Shown here in pieces: positions 37,101 through 49,217 of a stretch of DNA of 64,000 nt. Numbering within the stretch: position 1 is the first letter of the stretch; each line of letters begins with the position of its first letter. The notes beneath the pieces are model-generated. The model was not told where the DNA came from. It saw nothing but the letters and a program-made list of their open reading frames with translations, and searched no databases. Location: positions 16,726,089 to 16,790,088 of the forward strand of contig JAJEKV010000005.1 of assembly GCA_021234155.1 (NCBI GenBank), written 5' to 3'. The DNA comes from Isoetes taiwanensis (taxonomy: Eukaryota; Streptophyta; Lycopodiopsida; Isoetales; Isoetaceae). Position numbers and translations under genes: made by a program.

Positions 37101-40100
37101 GAGTGGGAGGTGTTGGGTCTTAAATCCGGTCCTTGAGAAGTTACATAAGTCTAACTTGTCCTTGGGCCCTTGCAAGCTATACATCTAACCGTCCTGCCCG
37201 GTTGGATCGATGGTGGTTATATGAAGAACCTTTTCGAATATTCCGATTTTATAGAATATTTAGAGATTATTAGCAATAATTACCGACCTCGGGGTTATTT
37301 ACCATAATCCCCTCAGGGAAGGTTAACCTTCTCTTCTCTCTCCTCACACAACGTCAAGGTGGCGGGTGTGTGTTAGGTAGTTTCTTCTATCATTCTAATG
37401 CGAGAATAGCAAAGTGGATCCCAAAAACATGTAGATTAGATTAGGTGAAGCTTGAGTTACCTTGGCGTAGTGGAAGCGTGAAGGGGTGCATTCTTGCGGC
37501 CCCACGGCCTCTGATCGGTTCGCCTCGGCGGCTCCCGGTTTTTGCGGGCGGTGAAACTCCATTCCACATCACGACATGGAACGGTTACACTCGATAAGAA
37601 TGCGGTTTAGTGATTCTTTGTGGGAATGGGGTTGTCTTCAAGGTCACATCTACTTTTGAAGCGAGGTGTTTTCTTAGTCTTCCACGTGGGATTTAGTCTT
37701 TATGTGGGAAATTCTAAAATGCCCTCGTATTTCTTTATAATTGTCAAAATGCCCTATATTATTTGTTGAAATGCCCGCATTTCAAATCATCCATTGATCT
37801 TGAGCGATGTAAGACCAAAAATGGATATGAATTAGGCTAGAATCTCCTCATGGATCTGGCAAGAACCTCTTACCGTGAATCACAGTGGTTTATATATCAA
37901 GCCCAAGTTTTTAAACTTTGACCCGACTTCGACACGGCCCCAAATTTGGTATTTACTTAAGCCCAACACGTGATGGGGTAGGTCCGATAGATTGCTAAAA
38001 GGCTGCTTGAACACTCTACGGAACAATTTGGGGTCTTTAGAAAACTTGATGGTTGACAAATTTGTTGGATTATGCAAAGCGGACCTTATTCTCCATCAAG
38101 GCTGTTGTTGTATCTGGGGACCATCAAGATGCTTGATTAGATTGTCACAATACTTATCATAGCCAAAAATTTGCCTTCTCCCGAGAAGGATGGGAGATTT
38201 GTACGTTAATAGAAGCCAAAGATGGGGATCTAAAACATACTTTGCCCCCCTTTTTTTGTTTGTAGAAGAATGGTAATTAGTGAAGGGTAGTATTAGGAGG
38301 CTCATTGGCGGGTAGCTTGTAGACTTTTCCATTCAAAATGAAAAGAAAGCCAAAATGCGACAAATCCAACATCAAAATTACATGGACAAATTTGGCATCA
38401 AAATCACTTTATGTAAAAATAACCAATGTGTTCAATGCAAAATGCAAGGCTTGAGTGCGACAATGACAATTCCACCCGATGGGTCTTGGGCTTCTTGTTA
38501 ATCCCACAATGATTAATAATCATTCTAGTATAAGAAATATAGGCATTTCAACAAATACAAAAATTAGAAGGGCATTTTCACAATTGTAAAGAAAATATAA
38601 AGGCATTTAAAAACTTTCCCCAAAGTTTTATTGATTCATCATAAGTTTTTTGATTTTTCTACGCTGAGCTTTTCACAATTATGAGATAAATATTGAGGTT
38701 AGACCACAATTTGGTGTTATGCTTGTTGGCCCTTAATAATCTCACCTCTTAGGTTAGCGGTCGCGGCTCTTGAAATATGCTATCCGAGGTTAGATATCAC
38801 GATATCTTCTCAAGTGAGTCTTTCTAATTGGGTACAAGAAAGTTTGGCATGTTTTCTTAAGGCATACATCGGGCAATCACGAGGTTATTGACATAATAAC
38901 ATTTGCATACAAGTTATGCACCGTTGGGGCAGGTGCAAAGGAAGGTAAGAGAGTATCGAGTTTTTTACAGTTTGTAGTTTACGTTGGTAGGCAAGAGAGT
39001 GGCGAGGTTCTACAGGTCGCAGTTTTCATTGGTTGTAGTGGCAAAAATTGAAGTGGGAGTAAAGGGACGAGCGAGTGGCAAAGGTTTCACAATATGGATG
39101 TTTTCAATGGTTGTAATGGCATACGTTGAAGTTGGAGGTTTAACGAGGAGAGAGAGTGGCGAGGTTTTTACAATTTGGAAAGGGTGGTAAGGTTTTTGAT
39201 TTGGAGTTTTCAATGGTTGTAGTGGCATAAGTTGAAGTTGGATGTTTGTGCATTTCTCTTTGTACTACTGTAGGTTATCTATTATGAATAACAATTTCGT
39301 ATGGTATGAATTTCATGCATGTGCAATTCTAAGGTGTATGGGGTATTTTGTCAATTGGCTATTTTAATTGGCCTTTAATGAATGGGAGGCTTCATAATGT
39401 TCTTTAAATCATCTAGCTAATAGTCTTAGCATATAAAATTTGCCCGTTGCCTAGTAATTAGATCTTAATGAGACATTTAGGATGTTTGTCAATTCACCTA
39501 GGCGGCCCCTCGTAAAAAGGATAAGAGTATCACGGTGGCTATGCAATTGTAAACTAAATGGGGTGTTTGTTGCCAATATTGTTAAAAAACTCGTTTTTTA
39601 TTTGTTCAAATTACCTTTATAAAATCGTTAAACTTTTTTTATAGGATTTTTTTATGATTTAAATGCGACAAAAAAAAAAAAAAAGCCACATTCTTTGCCT
39701 TTGCTTTTATTGGACGGATTGCGTTTGCTAAAAGTTACAAGATATAGCATGTCAACAAGTAAATAAATAAGCTTATCTTTGCTATTATAAGATATTAAGT
39801 TCAAGAACAAAGATATCATAAATTTTTTTGCCATGCAACTCTTATGAAAGTTCAAAAAACATTATTATAGAGGTTAAGAAATATAAAATTTCATATACAA
39901 GGATAAATAAGTTCAAAATATCATATATTTGGATTAAGAAAATCACGGTTTAAGGATTAAAGATTTTAAGGATTTCTAAGATTTAAAAGATTTTTAACAT
40001 ATTTTACATAAAATATGTTTTAAAAGATTTTTTCAAATTTTTTTTATATCTTCAAGAAATCTTAAAAATATTTTTTAAGCATGGGTGTTCAATAAATTGG

Positions 40101-40385
40101 TGACTCAAAATGTATTTGTAGATATGATTGGTGAGATCCATTTGTTGATAAATATGGTGGTCATTTGCAATATTGAGCTTTTTGTTGTGGTTATGAGTGT
40201 GTGGGAGAGGAGTGCATTGTGCATTATTGAATTGAATTGAATTGAATTGAATTGGTTAGTTATTATAAAAGCTTAAACGTTTGCAAGGTATGGGAGTATG
40301 ATATGTTGTTTTATCATAGTCCGGACATGAAAGTTGTTTGAGTATTAAGAGGAACTAAGCATTGCATGCAATGTTGAGTTAACCG
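34157..40385. other. Copy-2 intergenic block (duplicate of 20.5-26.8 kb)
   Basis: There is no additional gene. It holds the second versions of the nitrate-reductase-like exon (35,565-35,792), the hairpin (about 37,455-37,580, right arm mostly lost), the inverted-ended segment (about 37,695-38,630) and the 75-80-bp tandem repeats (about 38,945-39,240). CAG/CTG alterations are dense here. It ends at the left end of the DNA transposon, where the TTCA flank of copy 1 reads ACCG. Confidence 0.7.
35565..35792 (-). pseudogene. Nitrate-reductase-like exon remnant, second copy
   Basis: Same fragment as at 21,936-22,164, including the short tandem duplication that breaks the frame (here GCTCGCTCG on the minus strand), with several further small changes. 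The shared duplication shows that the lesion predates the 13.6-kb duplication, or that both copies are one locus. Confidence 0.5.
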
Positions 40386-40692
40386 GGGCAAAAGTATCTT
40401 GGTGGTATCAAATAAGCGGTTCGGCACCCGGCACCCTTCATAACTTTTTTTCCACCCTTCACCAATTATAGTCTAACCTATTTTATGCAGTCACTTCACA
40501 TAGGCCAGTACTCGTTCTAATCATAACACTTCATACAGTAAGTAATGAATGTGGCCCGATGGGTAGCAAATTTTGAATTTGTAAATTAACCCGTCGGCTG
40601 TTCCCCAACTTTTGCTACTCGACCAAATAGCCCGAGGAAGAAGCTCGAGAATTTCCACATTCACTCTAGTATTCCAAAATTCAAAAGCACTA

Positions 40693-42808
40693 TGGTGAAG
40701 AAGGTTGTTAATCCACCCACTCGGCCGATAATTCCAACGAATGCCATCTTGAGGGGTAAGCAAAATGCAACGCCTTGCTTCCGGCCAGAAGGAATGTGCC
40801 CACGAGGCCGGGGCCTAGGCGATTGCCCGAGCAGGAGGACTTTCATGCTTATGCGGGTCTACCAAGCGATGGTGTACATCCTTCTCAATTTCGGACGGAT
40901 GTCATTTTAGCTGCGGGGACTATGTATTTGAGGCGGGCAAACCTTGATTGCTCAAGACAACCCTAAACCATCGGCCAAAAAGGTTTTGTTCAAACACTTA
41001 ATATATTTGATCCACATTTTCTTCCACCATGAATGTGCAAATTTTGTTTGGATAATTCATTCAACTTAAACTTGAGCAAAAACTTGTGCTTGAAAAAAAA
41101 AATGACCAATGGTTATACTTAGTGAATCGATGAAGATGACAATGCCACTAAAGGGAGTGCCGGCTAACCTCTAACATACAAAGGTGCACGGTTATCTGTT
41201 ATATTTCACCTTGTATATTCTCTACAAATTTCGGTTGGTAATTGGAGGATATCCTTGTATGCGAGGGAGAACAAAGGCGGGTTGTGAATGATAAGGAAAT
41301 GGAGGATAAAAGCACGGAAGGCCCTTTGCAAGGATTCTTGATAGCGAAACACCAATACATTGGGGGCGGGGAGATACTATCTCGGATGTGTCGACTATGG
41401 CTATCGGCCTCTCCATCGTTGGCTAACAAAGCTAAAAGCGAGTCCGGCAGATCGCGACAACGTCGGCACATCTCAATACTTGCCCGGCCTGATCCACACA
41501 ACATGGCAGAGTCAGCGGCGAGTCAAGCACATCTCGCGGCACGATCCGGCCACAATGCATCACACATACCGGTGGGTGCAAACGTTGAGGATAGGAACCC
41601 GAGGCGGAAAGTTGATGGTGCTTGACATAAAAGGTGTCTTGCCTGAACACAATAGAGGAAAATGGGCCAAAAATCTTGCCTCCATCTCAAGCGAACCATG
41701 TTGTAAAAGAAAGCGCAAGTAAGTACCTCATTTGCGGACCCGGGTATCATGAGTTTTGTGGAGTGGGCATTCAGAGGTTTGATATTGTGATGCGGGTGCT
41801 TCTCTACTTTGGAATACAAGGGATATGGTAGATGCATTGTTCCCAGTTGCGGACCAAATTCTTAAAGGTATATAGTCAAAGAGCGATTGCTATGCCCTTT
41901 GCCAGAAGGTTAGGGTGCTACGTGGCGGTGGTGCACCTTTGTATCGGGGGTGAATGCCTTTGTGAGTCGGGTTTAAGCGGGGTGTGAGCCCTCTACGCCC
42001 TTGTTGTGCCCCTCATTGTGAGGCTGTGGAGCATTATGCGGTTTATGCCCTCACTTGCGGTACTGCTTGGGATTGGAGTCGGGGCTGTTTTGGTGAGATT
42101 GACTAGCCAACAATTCTTTGCTTCATGTGTATCACAGTGCTTGGCGCTCTTGCGGCAAATATGCATCATCGTGGCTTGGTTGGTGTGTGGCTGATTTGGG
42201 CGGTATTTGTGATCTTTCAAGGGATTCATCAACTGCGATCTCTCAGATTCCTCGTCTCGGTTTACAAGCTATTTCAAAGCTTTTAATGGTGTTCTGCAGG
42301 GATTAGTAGGCGGAAGTTAAGCCATTTGGTGGGACTTCTTGGGTGTTATGTAGATGGTGATGGTGGTTTGTCTGGCCCGTAGGTTGTAGTTTTTACGTGA
42401 GTTTGTTGTGGGTGTCGGTATCGCTGTCTCTTTGGGCGGTTTTCCTTCCTCCTCACTTGATTTGTAACATTACCCTTCTTTTAATATATTGATGACATAG
42501 TTCTTCAAAAAAAAAAAAAAGTGCTATGCATGCGAGCATCCAACCATCAACAAAGCAAATTTTTTTTCAAGGAGTTGAAGGTTGTACTTGAGAATTTTCT
42601 TGAATATCATGGTATGATTTTCTTGGTAGATGGCCTACACAAAGGGTTTCTAAACCACACACACCTTAGTTCTGTTATGCCTTTCAAAGGGCGGGGAAGA
42701 GGAAGACTTTTCGCCGTTTGTGTGTCCGACATTGGATTACTTGTCTTCCCATACAGGTTGAAAAAAAAAACAATCTCACGGCTAGACATCATTGATGCAT
42801 GGTTGTAG
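40693..42808 (+). pseudogene. FCP1-type HAD-fold gene, copy 2
   Basis: Duplicate of the gene at 27,119-29,257 with more frame breaks. LMVLDIKGVL is preserved, as is part of the RPGYHEF region, but the Gln/Ser-rich linker is heavily altered at CAG sites: of 14 CAG counted by eye in copy 1 (27,858-27,980), about three remain. It retains the four-G run at about 40,753 that restores the N-terminal frame missing in copy 1. The DDS motif is damaged (VDGLHKGF). Confidence 0.65.
41896..42520 (+). mobile_element. LINE insertion, copy 2
   Basis: Duplicate of the insertion at 28,329-28,960, at the same site in the FCP1-like exon, ending in a poly(A) of 16. The target duplication is blurred here (GAGCGATTGCTATGC before, GTGCTATGC after), again by changes at CAG. 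Confidence 0.75.
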
Positions 42809-43156
42809 AAGGAGATAGTCTGAGGGAGAAGGATTCTTGTCTCAACAACTATCTTGTCTCGGCCTATTATATCCTCAATGCTCCGAAGAAGGTATAAAAG
42901 GCGATTCTTTGTCAGGCACCATTCACGAAGACTCTAACCACTCACGAAAACTTCAATGACTCCTGAAAATACCATTGTACACTAGCCTTTTGTAATATAT
43001 ATGACTTACTTTATGTAATCTTGAGTATTGATTCAAGTAATGTCTCTAATACAACATAAAAATTTAAGATAAAGGTCTTCAAAATTTAAGACAAAAGGTC
43101 TTCAAAATTTAAGATAAATGATGAAATGATGAAACAACTAGGTCAAACCATTTTTC

Positions 43157-46100
43157 ATCCTTCATATGGTAAATTTGTCAAGGATCATCGATGGGTAGCC
43201 CCCTCAAGGAAAAACACAATAGTGTCGGAATTTGATACATCTCAAACTTGATTCTTTGTGACATGATATGTTGCATTGATAAGTAAGACCTTTGTTTTGA
43301 AGTAGCTCCCAACTACCATCGGGTTGGATAGCATAGTATACACCAGCCAACACATGTTCATCGACATTAAAAAGTCGACCCCAAGCTGTCATGTACAATC
43401 TTGTCAAGAATATGCCTCGACAACACACTTCACCACATAGAAGTCGCATTCTCTTGATTGTCCTCCTGGCTACAAGTGCAAAGTTGTCACCTTCCTCTAT
43501 GTTTCCACTAAGCCATTCCCCATCACCTTCAAAAATGCCTCGTCAATTTAGGTCATCAAGTGTTTTAGCCCGATGGACTTCATAGGCTTTAGTGTCACAT
43601 ACTTCCAATTCTTCAACTTTGTGCCTATTCACACAACATGATCGGTTTCCTTCAAGCGGTTACCACGAAACAACTTAAACCTCTATGAGCTACCCTTGTG
43701 GTCGATTTGGACATGTATGTCGGGTACTATCATATTTCCTTGGTCCCTTCCACCCGGCGCGATCCGGCCCGATCACATCCTATCAACATCATCCTTTCAA
43801 TTAACGAAATTACGCAGCGAGACAACAAACATTGCGCAGCTCACGGGCGACATAATGCAACACTACTCATCACATTACAACGGTTCACGGGCGGCACTAC
43901 TTCGCCACATTACGGCACTACGGCACATTACAGCGGTTCACGAGACAACATTACTCAACGAATCGGCGGATGAAAGCATAATACCTTTTGATGTTCCGTT
44001 GTTGGTACCTTCATTCCAACGAGTTCGCGAATTCCACGGGGCATCGGCGGCACCTAAATCTCACCCCATCATACTTGAGCTTGCTCTCTAGTGAATGCCC
44101 TTTAAGGGCGCCCCTTGTCCATCGTGCTCTCCCTTACCATGGGCTGTCCCAAAGAAATTCCACACTATTTCCTTTCTAGCTCATGGTGATATCTTAATAG
44201 GAAATAGAATGGCGGGCGAGATTTGAATTGGCTAGAACAACCATCGACCAAACTATATGTGGAGCCATGAATTGTGCTTTCTAAGGCAGTCTTTGCACAA
44301 AAGTGTCATGAATCTTGTCATCACTTAAGTAAAAATGGGTTTCCTTCAATAGCTTTCGATCCCGAGCTTTTTGTCTATCCTATCACGTGATGTGGGCGAG
44401 AATTGTTATCAGGTCATTGTGCGGTCTTGGCTCTGAACCTCCTTTGTATTTTTATGCTATAATTCTGCAAAATAAATTCACGAAACAAGCGGTGCTATCT
44501 TGGATATTGTCGGGGGAACTCTCGAATTCGAGGGCACGCCATCTAGCCACAACAATTATGTGGCTAAAATATCTTCAATGTGGAACACAGATAGGAAATG
44601 AAATCCTTCACTGCCGTTCTCTTGTAAGACAATCTAAGAACTGGCTTTGGTTCTTTCTTTTTTTTTCCCCTTGCCAGTTGAGGTCTCGTCTTGTGCTGCA
44701 GTTTCAGACTGTGTCCCACCAGCTACCTTGGATTTCTTACTTTTGTTTCCCTTCTTGGTCGCATTGGATCTTTTCTTTCTGCTGTCACCTTGTACTTCCT
44801 TGGTAACCGATGCTACAACTCCACCCGACTCTTACGTCTCCCTTTGGAATCTATAGCAAGGTCTGTAGCATAAAACAGAAGATTAGTGCAAGTTGAAAGC
44901 ACAAAAGCAGGATTCAGCGGATGACAACACATCTCAGCATGTTGCAGCATGCAATAAAGAGAGTATTACCTTTTCAAACATTTTCCATTCAAGCAAGAAC
45001 TCATGATCCTCTCTTTCTCTTGGATATATAGGAAGACTTTTTATGCCACACCTCTGACATTTCTGCATCAAGCAGTCATGCTTATACCATTCCTCACCCT
45101 CGCTCTTGTTGCAAACCACAGCCCTCTAGAGCTCGCTGCCTAAGTCATACGTATGTTGGCTGGCCAGACACTTCTCACCAGATCCACAGACCTCACAACA
45201 GCACTTGCACTCTTCACCATGAAATCCAGTTTTCGCTGACCTTAAAGCATTCAGGCCTACTCTGGCATACTCCAACTTCATATGGTATATGCAACAACAA
45301 GTTTTCCTTTCTGATACTTTCTTTACATAAATAGGCTTCAACTTCTCGAAAGCCTTTAAGCAAACATGGTGTTCAGGATGTGCCTTTTTGTATTGTTGAA
45401 AAAGCTGCAGCTGAATGGTGGCCTTTGGTTAGAAATATTTATGCAAGAATTGCAAGGAGCTTTTGTATGGAAACTTATACCTGTGTGACCTCCATAAGGT
45501 GCAAGGAATAAGAAATTTGGAAGCCTGAGTCTCTAACAGTGTTCATAACATCCTTCTTGCAAGGAGAGACTCTGCTATTTTGTTTCCAGAATTCTGTAAT
45601 GCTTTGCTTGTAAGCAGGGGTGAGAGAATCGCACCTCAAGCTCCTTTGGAAGCAAAAATGGACCATATCCAAGGACGGCTTCCGATTTTCTTAATGCAGC
45701 AGTTGCAATTGTTGCCCTTTTGGAACCTATCATAAGAAATATTGCACATTATTCAATGAACCTCTCCCAGTCAGCAGCACTTAGCAGATATAAGCACCTT
45801 AAAGCATAAAGAAGCATAGACTTGATTTCGTGCACTCAGCAGATACAAGCACTTAAAAACATAAAGAAACACAGGCATGAAATCAAGAATTAGATGTACC
45901 TAACAGCCCTGCCATAGTGGAATTGCATCTCGATTTTGTGGAAGAAGCCATCACCAGTGTCGAGGTTCTGGCTCTCCAAATATCATGGTTCCTTTGCCTC
46001 TTTGTGGCTACCATTGTCTGTTTCAAGTTGTTGAGCAGCACCCCCGCTGCCTTGCACTCCTTTGGATTTGGCAAAATTCCAGGTTCTGAGATTTCCATTT

Positions 46101-46570
46101 CGTGGTGATGAACCACCCTCTTCATCACATCGGCCTTGAGTTCGAGTGAATGCTTTTTTGGTGAGCTTGTTGAAGTAATCAACTACAAGCTTGGCTATTT
46201 CTTGCCTGCGTCTCATGCTTAGATCTTCCCGTTCAACCGCTGCTTTTCTCATCTTATTCCGTAATCTGTAATCTCTCTTTCTCTCTGCATCCAATTTCTT
46301 GTAAATTGCAGAGGAAACTGGATCTTCACATGATATTTCCTGTGTTGCATTGAGATCCAACAAATTTGGAACAATGTATTGGAAATCATCAGGCCGAAAA
46401 TCTAATGCTAAACGTGTGATTGCCTCTAGGCCGATATCAGGGAGCGCAATGAATTTCTTGATAGAGGGAGAATAAGTGAATTGGAGGGAGAATTTGCGCG
46501 GGCCATGAGATCGAAGTAGTTCTGGGCTCAAATTTGCAACGTACAACCACTCGCGCGAAAATCCAGCCAA
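43157..46570 (-). CDS. Cys-rich transposase-like protein, full-length locus (degenerate)
   Basis: Minus-strand exons run from about 46,570 down. The first (to 45,900) is basic and helical (AERKRDYRLRNKMRKAA...), with a frame change near 46,160. It continues MEISEPGILPNPKECKAA and ends CNSTMAGLLG. The second (about 45,728-45,480) has YKQSITEFWKQNSRVSP and HLMEVTQ. The third (45,422-44,970) has a Cys cluster (CCCIYHMKLEY, ECKCCCEVCG, CLMQKCQRCGIKSLPIYP) interrupted by one TAG at about 45,128. The fourth (about 44,860-44,360) has a Lys-rich stretch and an ARWRALEFE-like block with broken frames. The remainder continues in copy 2 with the SDGC and HGKGEHDG blocks. I could not find an in-frame ATG at the 5' end. 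Its promoter lies within 184 bp of the right transposon end. As read it is not translatable; the lesions may be real or sequence errors. Confidence 0.6.
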
Positions 46571-46758
46571 AATCCCACAATCATTTTCCTAACGGTTCAT
46601 TGCTGAGGTGGACGTGTGAGTACATGAAGGGCGTGGAAAAAATGATGGGCAACCCAAATTAAGAAAAAGCAGGGATGCTTTAAGCGGGCTAAAACCCTGC
46701 TATAAGCATACGTCCGGACACATGCTTTTGATACCCATCAGCATACTTTTGCCCTTCA

Positions 46759-49105
46759 ATACATGCATAGACAATGCTTTTATACCCTTCATGTTCTCTC
46801 AAACCATAATCTGGCTACACTTTCATGTAACAAGTTAGTCACCAAAATTAACAACTGTCAAATTAGCTTTTATAACAATATGTCCAAATGGCAAGTAACC
46901 AAGTTGTAAATATGCTTAGTAAGTACTATGAGTGGTATAGTGTGGCCTGGAACAATTTTATATTTTTAATGCTGGATGGAGTATTTAATTTGCCAAGCTG
47001 ACTAGGTTTTATTAGATCCAAAACATTGTCAACAATATAGACCATGCCATCATGGCTCGAATTTAGTGGCCCACCTAACTGGGAAAAATACCACCCACAG
47101 TTGATATTACCGGATTTTCGGATTTTTTGAAGCCTATTTTTCGGATTTCTTTGGATTTGTTTTTGCAAAAATGACCGTAAAATCCCTGGAAGTTTTTTTA
47201 TCTAATCAAAATTTTTTAAGGATGGTCGGATTTTTCAGGGAGGAAGCCCTCTATTTTCGATCCCTACATGCCATTTTCTATTTTATTCTATACAAGATGG
47301 TAATGCGGCGGCGTTGCCGCCGCTATACTTCGACGGGTTTTTTGTAGTAGCCCAAATAGATCAACGGGTGGAACTTGGGATTAGAATGTTGTTAGTTATA
47401 TATGTTGAAGAAAATGATAAGGTGCCCTGACGGATTGGTTTTAGCTCAGTACTCCTTCCTTAGTCAGAAGAAATTTCTAACATTTGCGTGAAATCTTGGA
47501 ATAGTTTTTACAAATATGATATATTCTAATGCTCTTGCCTTAATTAACAATTTTATTTGACTTAACAATTACTGCTCTTTACACAACACATGTTATCTAA
47601 AACATAATCAGAATATCCAGTGCACTGCCAAGCATTCCTATTATCAACATATCTATGGCATCGATTTCAGATCTCCCAATGCTCTTGCCAGAATCTTAAA
47701 GGAAGTTTCATCTTATTGTCATATTTGTTGCGATTAAGTGCGCAGGTTTTATCTTTTAGTTCTGATGATATTAACATCTTGCAAGATTGGTTCGGTTTGC
47801 TCGAACTATGTGAATTTAGGAAATGGCGTCTTGCTATTAATCATCGAGGACTTCATTAAATTGGCTTTTAGCAACACTGTAGAATACATGCCGAGGAAGA
47901 GGAAACTAAAACTACTTGCTTGAAAGTGGTGCTTTGCATGTATTAATCGCCATGAAAATGAAATTGAAACACATTGCGGACATTCTGAGGCCCTTTCTGA
48001 TTTGGAATCTGTCGGCCACATTAGCCGTGTTTGTTGCCGGGCATTGTACAAAATAAGGAATTGGTTGAAACTTCGTCCAAAGTGTTAAATTAGTTAGGTG
48101 TCTAAGGAAGTTAAGCTTTGTTCTTCCATTTGAAAGCTTCAGCAGAGAATCGAGAAATGCCACCGGCCATGCCACCCTTACTGGCTGCGGGCTTTTTCTC
48201 TCTCTTCTTCCTCTGTTTTGGCCTTGGCAATCATATCACAGTGGCTCCATGTCCCTAATTCGTGACTGAGACCTCAGACAGATTCCACTTCTTAAATTGA
48301 GTACGAATTCTCTAACTTTGTATATCTGTCAAATTTGTATATCCCTTAGCCTTAGAAATCGATCAAAATTTGGGCAAAAGTTCGGCAAATTCGACTGAAG
48401 ATTTGACAAACTTCTACTAAATCTGCACTAAATCATTTTCGGCATTGACTTCCTCTTCAATAAATACAAATTTACTTCCACTGACATATCTATAGTGCTA
48501 TCTCGAATGAATTGCCAGGGGCTTTGATGAATTGCTAAAACGGGGAAGTTCCTTGAGACAACTAAACTTCTCAGGGATGGCTTAATTAGAATGATTTCTG
48601 GCCCAGAATACATATCTTTGAAGGCAAAAATAACAATCCGATTAAAGCAAGCCCCAAACTAGGATCGAGCGTCTGAGAAATGAGACCCAGTATTATGCCA
48701 GGGGAAGCTCTGGCAGCTTTAAGATCTTCATCCGCTTGATTTAATCTTATAACGTTACCATAGCACAGTCTCCTGCTCCAGATGCAAATCCAAGGCTGCA
48801 AAATCCTTATCCCATCATCACGACCTTGATTTCTGAGACAATTATATGTGAATTCCAGGCCAAGATTTCCCAAATCTAAATTGTTCAGAATCAATATTTC
48901 TCTAATTCGATTGCTCAATAGCAAGATTTTTGACCGGTTTTGCAAGCACTTGCTTTCCACCGATGTTCTTATGCGCAAGTTTATAGAGAAAAGTTAAATG
49001 CAACTCTGCGAAAGAGAACAAATAGAACTCTACAGAGCGGATACTTCAAGCACGGGGACTAAATTGCCTTATTTGCCGAAAGAAATCCTGGCCCTCCATC
49101 CCAAT
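46759..49105. other. Unassigned spacer
   Basis: No domain is recognised. It contains a GC-only hairpin, GCGGCGGC-GTT-GCCGCCGC, at 47,305-47,323 in an AT-rich setting. A 130-codon minus-strand frame at 48,586-48,978 has no known motif and no splice context. A hydrophobic frame near 48,100-48,240 is too short to call. Confidence 0.3.
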
Positions 49106-49217
49106 CTAGCTTGCTGATGTGGAATTAATTCCCTCATACACGTCACATTTTTCCTTGCCAACTAGCTTGCTGACGTGGAATTAATTCCCTCATACACGTC
49201 ACATTTTTTCTTGTCAA
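49106..49217. repeat. 56-bp tandem duplication
   Basis: Two near-identical units start at 49,106 and 49,162 (CTAGCTTGCTGATGTGGAAT and CTAGCTTGCTGACGTGGAAT). Each contains an ACACGTCACAT segment whose TGACGTG/ACGTCA-like core resembles a bZIP-type ACGT element, so a paired regulatory site is possible but unproven. Confidence 0.8.

Larger units (their letters stand above)
30821..44357 (+). repeat. Copy 2 of the 13.6-kb direct duplication (noisy)
   Basis: This segment is colinear with 17,164-30,816 but about 116 bp shorter. It carries frequent one- to four-base indels, and from about 34.3 kb on, many changes centred on CAG and CTG (CAG to CGG, CAGT to CGAT, CTGA to CGA, CTG to TTTG). Within the Rab3GAP exons (31.0-34.2 kb) CAG/CTG are nearly all preserved and only indels occur. 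On its right it runs seamlessly into the 5' half of the transposase-like gene. On its left it starts in mid-intron. I infer unpolished long-read sequence, possibly a false duplication; see findings. Confidence 0.9.
40386..46754. mobile_element. Two-gene DNA transposon with inverted ends (full length)
   Basis: The left end (40,386; clean version at 26,799) and right end (46,754) are inverted copies: GGGCAAAAGTATGCTG, then TGG(G)TATCAAA, about 28 bp with one mismatch and one gap. TTCA flanks the right end (46,755-46,758) and the clean left end (26,795-26,798), which suggests a 4-bp target duplication. Both ends also share a subterminal T-run followed by CCAC(G)CCCTTCA, inverted. The 6.4-kb interior contains exactly two convergent genes, the FCP1-like HAD gene (+) and the transposase-like gene (-). 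A 4-bp duplication and a large Cys-rich transposase would be compatible with the Sola superfamily. That assignment is my inference, not shown. The left two thirds lie in the noisy copy 2. Confidence 0.6.

Noticed and set aside
30821-44357. Copy 2 as a set of diverged paralogous genes
   Set aside because: Frame breaks are single-base indels and CAG/CTG changes that spare the exons' CHG sites and create CpGs. That is not how neutral decay of a duplicated plant locus looks.
47305-47323. GCGGCGGC/GCCGCCGC hairpin as a terminator or regulatory site
   Set aside because: An isolated 8-bp stem with no associated gene; nothing supports a function.
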